Shown: piece after piece, positions 1 through 6,161 of the stretch
Position numbering within the stretch: position 1 is the first letter of the stretch
Layout of the letters: each line of letters begins with the position of its first letter
Assembly (NCBI GenBank): GCA_004356305.1
Contig: SMXJ01000006.1
Coordinates: forward strand, 1-9,078
Direction: 5' to 3'
DNA: 9,078 nt
DNA from: Bacteroidota bacterium
GTDB taxonomy: Bacteria > Bacteroidota > Bacteroidia > Flavobacteriales > Flavobacteriaceae
Made by a program: the position numbers and the translations under genes
The notes under the pieces: model-generated
The model's input: only the letters and a program-made list of their open reading frames with translations
What the model was told of the DNA's origin: nothing
Databases searched by the model: none

Positions 1-1
1 A

Positions 2-733
2 GATCTTGTGATAAAATTGAATCATGCGGATAAATTTCCGGGGATGTTCGAAGCGGAAGCAGAAGGGTTGTCTATATTAAAAGCATCTGAAAGTTTTAGA
101 ATACCTGAGATCATCAACTGTGGAATTGAAAGTGAACAGGCCTATTTACTCCTTGAAAATATCGAGCAAGGAGCTATTTCAAATCGTTTTTGGACCGAAT
201 TCGCGGAACAGCTGGCAAAGCTTCATAGATCGAGCAATAGCAGGTTTGGGCTGGACCATTCCAATTATATAGGCAGCCTTACCCAGCGTAATAACCATCA
301 TGATGTGGCCTCTGAATTTTACATCGATGAACGCCTGGAACCCCAGTTTTCTTCAGTCCGTAAACAGGGATATTCGTTTTCAGATCTAGATTCCTTTTAT
401 AAAAATATTTCAGAAATAATTCCCAAAGAAAATCCATCACTTATTCATGGAGATCTTTGGAGCGGCAACTATTTGGTGTCATCGAAAGGAGAACCGGTAT
501 TGATCGATCCTGCAGTTGCTTTTGCCCCCAGGGAAATGGACCTGGCAATGATGCAGCTGTTTGGTGGTTTTCAGGCTAAAGTATTTTCTATTTATAATGA
601 GATCCTTCCGCTTACCGAAAACTGGGAGTCCCGCATTCCGCTATGGCAATTGTATTACCTTTTGGTACATCTCAATTTATTTGGGAGTGGTTATTTGTCG
701 CGAGTAGAGCAAATCGTCAAGTCGTATTCTTAA
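2..733 (+). CDS. Fructosamine kinase family protein (5' end outside window)
   Basis: This is a small-molecule kinase of the fructosamine/ketosamine-3-kinase family, which has an APH-like protein kinase fold. Such enzymes phosphorylate sugars attached to protein amines so that the adduct falls off (deglycation repair), acting in the cytosol. The reading frame is open to the left edge, and the GTG at base 8 is internal: the bases before it already encode the family's conserved strand, followed by the KFPGMFEAEA segment. I estimate that some 45 N-terminal residues, including the start of the nucleotide-binding lobe, lie outside. Counting from base 8, the family signature HGDLWSGN is at residues 147-154 with the catalytic-loop Asp149, and the metal-binding Asp of the IDP motif is residue 167. 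The C-terminus is complete. FabD follows after 49 bases but has its own candidate promoter. Family assignment is confident; the true substrate (fructosamine, ribulosamine or another) cannot be read from sequence. Confidence 0.88.
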   Translation, partial: DLVIKLNHADKFPGMFEAEAEGLSILKASESFRIPEIINCGIESEQAYLLLENIEQGAISNRFWTEFAEQLAKLHRSSNSRFGLDHSNYIGSLTQRNNHHDVASEFYIDERLEPQFSSVRKQGYSFSDLDSFYKNISEIIPKENPSLIHGDLWSGNYLVSSKGEPVLIDPAVAFAPREMDLAMMQLFGGFQAKVFSIYNEILPLTENWESRIPLWQLYYLLVHLNLFGSGYLSRVEQIVKSYS

Positions 734-743
734 ATTAAAAGTA

Positions 744-751
744 TATTTTTG
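744..751 (+). promoter_or_regulatory. Candidate -7 box upstream of fabD
   Basis: TATTTTTG fits the Bacteroidota -7 consensus TAnnTTTG exactly. It begins 11 bases after the fructosamine kinase stop codon and would start transcription near 757-760, giving a leader of about 25 bases. I find no convincing TTG -33 element at the usual spacing, so the promoter may be weak or fortuitous in this AT-rich gap. Confidence 0.4.
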
Positions 752-782
752 CATTTCAGTAACCGATGAAATTCAGCAACGA

Positions 783-1670
783 ATGAAAGCCTATTTATTT
801 CCCGGTCAGGGAGCACAATTCACAGGTATGGGGCAGGATCTGTATAATGCCTCGGCAAAAGCAAAAGACCTCTTCAATCATGCGAATGAGGTATTAGGCT
901 TCGACATCACTAAAATAATGTTCGAGGGTACTTCTGATCGATTAAAAGAAACCGCTGTAACCCAACCTGTGATCTTTCTACACTCCACAATTTTAGCCGA
1001 AGTGATGGGAGATGCTTTTCAACCCGATATGGTCGCCGGGCATTCTTTGGGTGAATTTTCGGCATTGGTAGCGAATAGAACCCTGGCGTTCAGTGATGGT
1101 TTGAGATTGGTTTCCCGCAGAGCGCAAGCCATGCAAAAAGCATGTGAGGTCCAACCTTCTACGATGGCGGCTGTTTTAGGTTTGGAAGATGAAGTAGTCG
1201 AAGAAATATGTGCAGAAACCAACGGAATTGTCGTGGCTGCAAACTACAACTGTCCGGGCCAATTAGTGATCAGTGGCGAAATAGTCGCAATAGATGCAGC
1301 CTGCGAAGCGCTAAAGGAGGCGGGAGCAAAACGGACAATATTATTGCCTGTGGGTGGAGCATTTCATAGTCCGTTGATGGAGCCTGCAAGGGAGGAGTTG
1401 GCCGCAGCGATTGAGAACACTCAATTTACTGATCCTGCCTGTCCTATTTATCAAAATGTGAGTGCGAAGGCAGTGATGGATCCTTTAGAGATCAAAAAAA
1501 ATCTGATCGCTCAATTGACCGCTCCTGTCAGATGGACACAAAGTCTTCAAAATATGATTGCCGATGGTGCCGACAAGTTCATCGAAGTAGGTCCCGGCAA
1601 TGTATTGCAAGGATTGGTTAAAAAAGTGGATCGTAGTATGGAAACCGAAAAAGCAACTATTTTGTACTAA
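783..1670 (+). CDS. fabD: Malonyl-CoA:ACP transacylase FabD
   Basis: FabD moves the malonyl group from malonyl-CoA to acyl carrier protein, which provides the extender unit for type II fatty acid synthesis in the cytosol. The 295-residue length is normal (E. coli FabD has 309). The N-terminal GQGAQ oxyanion-hole motif is at residues 8-12. The nucleophile elbow GHSLGE places the catalytic serine at residue 88. Arg113, in the RRAQAM segment, corresponds to the malonyl-carboxylate-binding arginine. The catalytic histidine is His195 in the GGAFHSPLM motif. The C-terminal VGPGNVL motif is also present. The start ATG gives the canonical MKAYLFPGQGAQ beginning; no Shine-Dalgarno is visible, as is usual in this phylum. 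The gene stands alone rather than with fabH, fabG or acpP. No strong terminator is seen after it, so some read-through into the AraC-like gene is possible. Confidence 0.97.
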   Translation: MKAYLFPGQGAQFTGMGQDLYNASAKAKDLFNHANEVLGFDITKIMFEGTSDRLKETAVTQPVIFLHSTILAEVMGDAFQPDMVAGHSLGEFSALVANRTLAFSDGLRLVSRRAQAMQKACEVQPSTMAAVLGLEDEVVEEICAETNGIVVAANYNCPGQLVISGEIVAIDAACEALKEAGAKRTILLPVGGAFHSPLMEPAREELAAAIENTQFTDPACPIYQNVSAKAVMDPLEIKKNLIAQLTAPVRWTQSLQNMIADGADKFIEVGPGNVLQGLVKKVDRSMETEKATILY

Positions 1671-1768
1671 ACTCCGATTAAGGGAGGTTGATCCTGGCAT
1701 TATTGAGACCTTTGCGGCAGTAAACCTTTATCGGCATTACCCAAAACCCGACATTTTGCCCATAAGTT

Positions 1769-1785
1769 CGTTCAAAAATTGAACG
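1769..1785. promoter_or_regulatory. Perfect inverted repeat at the start of the AraC-like gene
   Basis: CGTTCAA-AAA-TTGAACG has two perfect 7-base arms around a 3-base spacer and ends two bases before the ATG at 1788. It could be an operator for self-regulation by the AraC-like protein. Alternatively, in RNA, it could be a small hairpin masking the ribosome landing region. Placement is seen directly; function is inferred. Confidence 0.4.
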
Positions 1786-1787
1786 CT

Positions 1788-2399
1788 ATGGACAAACCTT
1801 CAATCCCTTCAGTAAATAAATCTTCCTTATCATTTCTTGATAATGACACTTTTATTCTAAGCAAAGAATCAAGTTACTTCTCTAAAAGCTTATTTTTCAC
1901 CTTGGTTTCTGAGGTAACTATTTTGCTTATTAATTATCATCAAAGCAGACAGAAAAAATATCAAACTATCTTAGAAAGCCTCAACAAGAAAACCGGAAAC
2001 AATTCAATTTCTATCGCCAATTCCCAACCACGGATTATCCCGGTTTCAAAGGAAATTCTGGAAGTTGTTCTTTTGAAATTGAACGCTTTTGAACAGCAGA
2101 AAGGATATTTAAGCACGAGCATTAACTTAAACTCCTTGTCAAAGATATTAGACACCAATAGCAGCTACCTTTCAAAGATCATTAATCACACCAAGGGTAA
2201 GACCTTTAAAAACTACCTGAACGATCTACGAATTGAAAACGCCCTGGAAGAATTAAAAAATAACCCTCAAAATAAAAAATTTACCATTGAGGCCATCGCC
2301 TTCGACTTGGGCTTTAAAAGTGCCGAGAGTTTTTCGAAAAAATTCAAATCTGCTTATGGAATGTATCCTTCGAAGTTTATGAAGAATTTGGCTGCTTGA
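1788..2399 (+). CDS. AraC-family HTH protein lacking a sensor domain
   Basis: The C-terminal half (about residues 105-203) is an AraC/XylS-type DNA-binding domain. The first helix-turn-helix is around 113-136 (NTSSYLSKI-like core, here DTNSSYLSKIIN) and the second around 166-190 (IAFDLGFKSAESFSKKFK), followed by the YPSKF end. The linker EILEVVLLKLNAFEQQKGYL and the hydrophobic stretch at about 34-51, followed by a basic/charged run, match the layout of flavobacterial regulators in which periplasmic-side TPR repeats are joined through one membrane helix to a cytoplasmic AraC domain. Here there is no TPR region, only about 33 polar residues before the hydrophobic stretch, which itself contains a Glu. 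The ATG at 1788 is preferred over the in-frame TTG at 1779, which lies inside an inverted repeat. The gene is probably a truncated descendant of such a sensor-regulator or a constitutive/soluble variant; the target genes are unknown. The start also carries a possible operator. A strong terminator follows. Confidence 0.82.
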   Translation: MDKPSIPSVNKSSLSFLDNDTFILSKESSYFSKSLFFTLVSEVTILLINYHQSRQKKYQTILESLNKKTGNNSISIANSQPRIIPVSKEILEVVLLKLNAFEQQKGYLSTSINLNSLSKILDTNSSYLSKIINHTKGKTFKNYLNDLRIENALEELKNNPQNKKFTIEAIAFDLGFKSAESFSKKFKSAYGMYPSKFMKNLAA

Positions 2400-2437
2400 C
2401 GATAGTTTAATTCGTCTCTTCAGAGCTTCTTCACAAC

Positions 2438-2463
2438 AAAACCCCGGAACGATCCGGGGTTTT
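2438..2463. terminator. Bidirectional rho-independent terminator
   Basis: The 8-bp perfect stem ACCCCGGA/TCCGGGGT (2441-2448 with 2453-2460) has an ACGA loop and is extended by A-T pairs on both sides. It is followed by a T run on the + strand and by TTTTGTTGT on the - strand. It lies between the convergent AraC-like and amidohydrolase genes and can serve both. Confidence 0.9.
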
Positions 2464-2484
2464 TACTTTATAACCACTACACCT

Positions 2485-3762
2485 TTACTGTTTATATATC
2501 TTGCCTTCTTTCATCACAAACACCACATTTTCCATGGTATTTATGTTTAGAGTAGGATCTTCATTCACCGCGATTATATCGGCTAAAAAGCCTGTTTCCA
2601 GCTGTCCCAACGAACCTTCCATATCCAATATTTTGGCATTGGTGATGGTAGCCGATTGTATGGCAAACATAGGAGGAGTTCCCATTTCCACCATATATCC
2701 AAACTCCTTTCCATTCTCTCCATGGGGAAATACACCTGCATCCGTACCAAAGGCGATATTTACACCTTCCTTATAGGCCATTCCATACATTTTCTGGATC
2801 TTCGAACCAATCGCCAACGCCTTAGGTACAATGATGGTTGGGTAATAGCCATCGATCTTCGCTTTAGCAGCTACATATCTGCCGGCGGTAATTGTGGGAA
2901 CCAAATAAGTGCCGTATTCTTTCATCAAAGCCGCGGTCTCCTTGTCCATCAATGAACCGTGCTCAATGGTAGTTACGCCGGCCTTAATAGCACGTCGCAT
3001 CCCTTCAATGCCGTGAGCATGCGCTGCCACTTTCATACCATATTCCCCGGCTGTTCTTACAATTTCATTGAGTTCGTCTTGTGTAAATTGTGGGTTTTGG
3101 CCATTCTTTGCCAAACTTAAGACTCCTCCCGTGGCAGTGATCTTAATCCAGTCGGCACCATTTTTATATCGTTGCCTAACGGCTTTACGCGCATCGTCTG
3201 TTCCATTAATTACACCTTCCTTGGGGCCGGGATCACCTGTGAGTTCTTTTTTTCTACCGTTAGTGGGATCGGCATGACCGCCCGTTGTTCCTATGGCTTT
3301 TTCGGCAGTAAAAATACGGGGTCCGGGTATGGTACCCTTGTTAATCGCATTACGTAGTGCAACATTAACTCCGGTTCCACCCAGATCGCGCACAGTTGTA
3401 AAACCTGCCAGAAGGGTTCGATTGGCAAAATTGGCTGCTTTAAACGCAATATCGGCATCATTGAGCGTAAAGACTTCCAAATATCGATCGGGATTGGTTT
3501 CGCCTTCCAAATGAACATGCATATCGATTAAGCCGGGCATTACCGTCTTCTGTTTTAGATCTATGATGATAGCTTCGGAATTGGCCGGAGTTATAAATCC
3601 GTTCTCAATTCCGGTTATTATTTTACCGGAAACAACTATGGTTTTATCGATAAGTACCTTGCCATTTTTGGTGTCGATCAGTTTACCGCAGTGAAGGTAT
3701 AGGTCCTGTGCTGTACTTCCGAAGAAGCCACACAACAGGAAAATGATGATTAGTTTTTTCAT
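2485..3762 (-). CDS. Exported metal-dependent amidohydrolase (imidazolonepropionase/Xaa-Pro dipeptidase-like)
   Basis: This is an amidohydrolase-superfamily enzyme, a TIM barrel with a metal centre that hydrolyses amide bonds. It is closest in layout to the Xaa-Pro dipeptidase/imidazolonepropionase-related group found in many bacterial periplasms. A Sec signal peptide covers residues 1 to about 18 (MKKLIIIFLLCGFFGSTA); Cys11 is not in a lipobox. Metal-site residues are recognisable: the HVH motif at 82-84 (after PGLID), the carboxylatable Lys207 (DWIKI), His248/His250 in AAHAHG, His268 (IEHGS) and Asp341 (GTDAG). The length of 425 is normal. The ATG gives a proper signal peptide. The gene lies 61 bases downstream of galE on the same strand, with no terminator between, so it may be read as the last gene of that operon. 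A weak TTCCTTTG (3797-3804, - strand) could also give its own promoter. The substrate (dipeptides, carboxypeptidase-type or another amide) cannot be decided, and its link to sugar metabolism is not obvious. Confidence 0.9.
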   Translation of the reverse strand: MKKLIIIFLLCGFFGSTAQDLYLHCGKLIDTKNGKVLIDKTIVVSGKIITGIENGFITPANSEAIIIDLKQKTVMPGLIDMHVHLEGETNPDRYLEVFTLNDADIAFKAANFANRTLLAGFTTVRDLGGTGVNVALRNAINKGTIPGPRIFTAEKAIGTTGGHADPTNGRKKELTGDPGPKEGVINGTDDARKAVRQRYKNGADWIKITATGGVLSLAKNGQNPQFTQDELNEIVRTAGEYGMKVAAHAHGIEGMRRAIKAGVTTIEHGSLMDKETAALMKEYGTYLVPTITAGRYVAAKAKIDGYYPTIIVPKALAIGSKIQKMYGMAYKEGVNIAFGTDAGVFPHGENGKEFGYMVEMGTPPMFAIQSATITNAKILDMEGSLGQLETGFLADIIAVNEDPTLNINTMENVVFVMKEGKIYKQ

Positions 3763-3823
3763 GTTCAGATATATATAAACCGGTTATTTTTTTACACAAA
3801 GGAATTCAGAAGAACAATGAAAA

Positions 3824-4840
3824 TTATGATCCTCTCAATTTCTTTTCCCATTTCCAGGCAGACGCCAGAGCTTCTTCCATGGTTCTTTGGGTCTTCCAAC
3901 CCAATATCTCGTTCGCTTTCGTCGTATCGGCGTATACCGAAACCACATCTCCGTGTCGTCGACCTACAATTTTATAATTGAGTTTTTCACCCGTTACTTT
4001 TTCGAAGGCGTGAACTACTTCCAAAACCGAATTTCCTTTGCCTGTTCCCAGATTGAATACCTCATAATTCAACAAATTCTCTTCAGAAAATAATCGCTGC
4101 AAGGCTACCACATGGGCATTGGCAAGATCTACCACATGAACATAATCACGAATACAACTGCCGTCTTTAGTTGGATAATCATCTCCAAAAACCGACAGCT
4201 CATCCCGGAGTCCGGCTGCGGTTTGAGTGATAAAAGGAACCAGATTCTGTGGAGTCCCAATGGGCAACTCCCCTATCTCCGCAGATTCGTGAGCGCCAAT
4301 TGGGTTGAAATATCGAAGGGAAATAGACTGTAAAGCTGAAGCAGCACAGCTATCGAAAATAATTTCCTCGCTTATTTGTTTGGTATTTCCGTAGGGAGAC
4401 AATGCCAGTTTGATCGGAGCATTTTCAGTAACAGGTAAATTATCCGGCTCACCATATACGGTACATGAAGAGCTGAAGATAAAATTGGTGATTTTGTGCG
4501 AATCACACTGCTGCAACAAATAAATTAAGGTATTTAGGTTGTTTTCGTAGTAGAGCAAAGGGTTCTCAACACTTTCACCCACCGCTTTACTTGCGGCGAA
4601 GTGGATAATACCATCCATTTTATTCCGATCGAAGAAATCTGTGACCGATTTTTTCTCACGCAGATCTATCTGTTCAAAATGGGGGAGAATTCCCGTGATT
4701 TTTTCTATTCTTTCTACTACTTCAAGTTCTGCATTGGAAAGGTCATCGATCACTAAAACTTCAAATCCAGCTTCCTGCAATGCGACTACTGTGTGGGAGC
4801 CAATATATCCCAGTCCTCCTGTAACAAGTACTTTTTTCAT
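3824..4840 (-). CDS. galE: UDP-glucose 4-epimerase GalE
   Basis: GalE interconverts UDP-glucose and UDP-galactose (sometimes also the N-acetyl forms) using tightly bound NAD+, in the cytosol. It is a short-chain dehydrogenase-fold protein. The NAD-binding motif TGGLGYIG is at residues 7-14. The active-site serine/threonine region SSSCTVYG is at 123-130, and the catalytic YxxxK pair is Tyr150/Lys154, one residue off E. coli numbering. The RYFNPIGAHESAEIGE motif, which shapes the sugar-nucleotide pocket, is typical of GalE proper. I chose the ATG at 4840 (338 residues, the same length as E. coli GalE); an in-frame GTG two codons upstream would only add two residues. It starts 21 bases after the aminotransferase stop codon, so the two are almost surely co-transcribed. 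There are no leloir-pathway kinase or transferase genes (galK, galT) nearby. That favours a role in making UDP-galactose-type donors for surface glycans over galactose catabolism. Confidence 0.96.
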   Translation of the reverse strand: MKKVLVTGGLGYIGSHTVVALQEAGFEVLVIDDLSNAELEVVERIEKITGILPHFEQIDLREKKSVTDFFDRNKMDGIIHFAASKAVGESVENPLLYYENNLNTLIYLLQQCDSHKITNFIFSSSCTVYGEPDNLPVTENAPIKLALSPYGNTKQISEEIIFDSCAASALQSISLRYFNPIGAHESAEIGELPIGTPQNLVPFITQTAAGLRDELSVFGDDYPTKDGSCIRDYVHVVDLANAHVVALQRLFSEENLLNYEVFNLGTGKGNSVLEVVHAFEKVTGEKLNYKIVGRRHGDVVSVYADTTKANEILGWKTQRTMEEALASAWKWEKKLRGS

Positions 4841-4861
4841 GTACACTGAATTATTTCAGAA

Positions 4862-6013
4862 TTAATTACCGACAAAATTTATGATCGTCTCTGTAATAAA
4901 ATTAATTTGTTCGTCATCGAGTTCCGTGTGCATAGGAAGTGAAATTACCTCCTTCACCAATTGATTGGTCACCTTGAAATCGGCATCGTTATAACGATCA
5001 TCTTCATACGCTTTTTGGCTATGTAACGGAATCGGATAATACACTCCGCATGGGATACCCTTGTCGTTTAAATGTTGTGCTAAGGCGTCCCTATCTGCAT
5101 TGATCACTCTTAAGGTATATTGATGAAAAACGTGACAATGGCAGTCGTCACATATATCAGAATCACAAAAACCGGTTGGGGTGATAATATTTTCAACTCC
5201 TGTAAGAGCCTTTGTATATTGAATAGCAGCATTCCTACGGGTAGTATTGTATGCATCCAGGTTAGGAAGCTTCGCTCTCAGTACAGCCGCCTGAATAGAA
5301 TCCAAACGCGAATTTACGCCTATAACATCGTGATGATAGCGCTCATACATCCCGTGATTTACAATGCCCCGTATGGTGTGAGCCAAATCATCATCGTTGG
5401 TAAAGATGGCACCACCATCTCCATAACATCCTAAATTCTTGGAAGGGAAAAAAGAGGTGGTAGCGACATGACCAATACTTCCGGTTTTTATTTTCGATCC
5501 ATCTTTTGAAATATAATCGGACCCAATTCCCTGTGCATTGTCCTCGATCACAAACAGATCGTGCTCATGGGCAATTTCCATAATTTCATCCATTTCTGCG
5601 GATAAGCCAAACAGATGAATCGGAACAATGGCTTTTGTCCTTGGAGTTATGGCCCTTTTTATCGCCGAAATATCTATATTGAAAGTCACGGGGTCCACAT
5701 CAACTAAAACGGGAGTTAATCCTAATAGCGCAATGACTTCAACCGTTGCGGCAAAGGTAAAATCGGCTGTGATCAGCTCATCACCTGGTTTCAGTCCTAA
5801 TCCCATCATCGCAACTTGTAATGCATCGGTCCCATTGGCGCAAGGAATGACATGTTTTACACCCAGATAGTCTTCCAATTCTTTCTGAAATAGATGTACC
5901 TCCGGACCATTGATGAACGCCGTAGATTCTATCACATCTATGACAGATGTATTCACACGCTCTTTTATGTGCTCATACTGACCTTTTAGGTCGACCATTT
6001 GTATTTTTCGCAT
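4862..6013 (-). CDS. DegT/DnrJ/EryC1/StrS-family sugar-nucleotide aminotransferase (WbpE/WlbC-like)
   Basis: This PLP-dependent aminotransferase (fold type I) converts a keto-sugar nucleotide to an amino-sugar nucleotide. The N-terminal VDLKGQY...INGPEV region, the CANGTDAL motif (59-65), EDNAQ (157-161) and especially SFFPSKNLGCYGDGGA resemble WbpE/WlbC, the enzymes that aminate UDP-3-keto-GlcNAc uronate. Lys192 in FPSKN is the Schiff-base lysine and Asp158 supports the pyridine nitrogen. The open frame extends to 6103, but the ATG at 6013 begins at the conserved MRKIQMVDLK and gives 383 residues, the family size; the extra upstream 30 residues look non-coding. An unusual segment at 251-263 has four cysteines (C253, C258, C261, C263) just before the conserved VFHQYT. 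It is the first gene of an operon with galE, divergent from waaA, so a role in O-antigen, capsule or other envelope glycan is likely. The exact sugar and carbon position are not determinable. Confidence 0.93.
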   Translation of the reverse strand: MRKIQMVDLKGQYEHIKERVNTSVIDVIESTAFINGPEVHLFQKELEDYLGVKHVIPCANGTDALQVAMMGLGLKPGDELITADFTFAATVEVIALLGLTPVLVDVDPVTFNIDISAIKRAITPRTKAIVPIHLFGLSAEMDEIMEIAHEHDLFVIEDNAQGIGSDYISKDGSKIKTGSIGHVATTSFFPSKNLGCYGDGGAIFTNDDDLAHTIRGIVNHGMYERYHHDVIGVNSRLDSIQAAVLRAKLPNLDAYNTTRRNAAIQYTKALTGVENIITPTGFCDSDICDDCHCHVFHQYTLRVINADRDALAQHLNDKGIPCGVYYPIPLHSQKAYEDDRYNDADFKVTNQLVKEVISLPMHTELDDEQINFITETIINFVGN

Positions 6014-6015
6014 AC

Positions 6016-6029
6016 TTATCAGCTGATAA
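6016..6029. promoter_or_regulatory. Perfect 14-bp palindrome before the aminotransferase start
   Basis: TTATCAGCTGATAA reads identically on both strands and ends two bases before the aminotransferase ATG (6013, - strand). It sits between the candidate -7 box and the start codon, where a bound repressor would block the sugar-nucleotide operon. The palindrome is seen directly; the operator role is inferred. Confidence 0.35.
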
Positions 6030-6044
6030 TTCCGGGTAAAATTA

Positions 6045-6052
6045 CAAAAATT
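6045..6052 (-). promoter_or_regulatory. Candidate -7 box for the aminotransferase-galE operon
   Basis: AATTTTTG on the - strand matches seven of the eight positions of TAnnTTTG. It would start transcription near 6038, about 25 bases before the ATG at 6013, which agrees with the chosen internal start. It also overlaps a small inverted repeat, TACAA-AAA-TTGTA (6043-6055). No clear -33 element is visible. Confidence 0.3.
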
Positions 6053-6161
6053 GTATTCGTAAACTATAAAGACATTAAGTAATTTATATATTATGGATTC
6101 CATCCTAATTTCGGATTACAGCGCTAACTGTTAATTGGTAAATAACTGCTATTTTAGCCCC

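Noticed and set aside
1688..1714. TTG (1688-1690) and GACCTTTG (1707-1714) as a promoter for the AraC-like gene.
   Set aside because: The -7 box lacks the leading T and the 16-base spacing is shorter than the usual range; too weak to call.
1776..2087. A 12-base exact repeat, aaattgaacgct, at 1776-1787 (AraC-like start region) and 2076-2087 (inside that gene).
   Set aside because: A few exact 12-base repeats are expected by chance in 9 kb, and the second copy encodes a conserved part of the linker.
3778..3793. AACCGGTT followed by a T run between the amidohydrolase and galE, resembling a terminator.
   Set aside because: The palindrome has no loop, is very short, and the T run is on the strand opposite to transcription of these genes.
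6014..6103. N-terminal extension of the aminotransferase frame up to 6103.
   Set aside because: The extra 30 residues do not look like the family, while the ATG at 6013 begins at the conserved start and agrees with the candidate promoter position.
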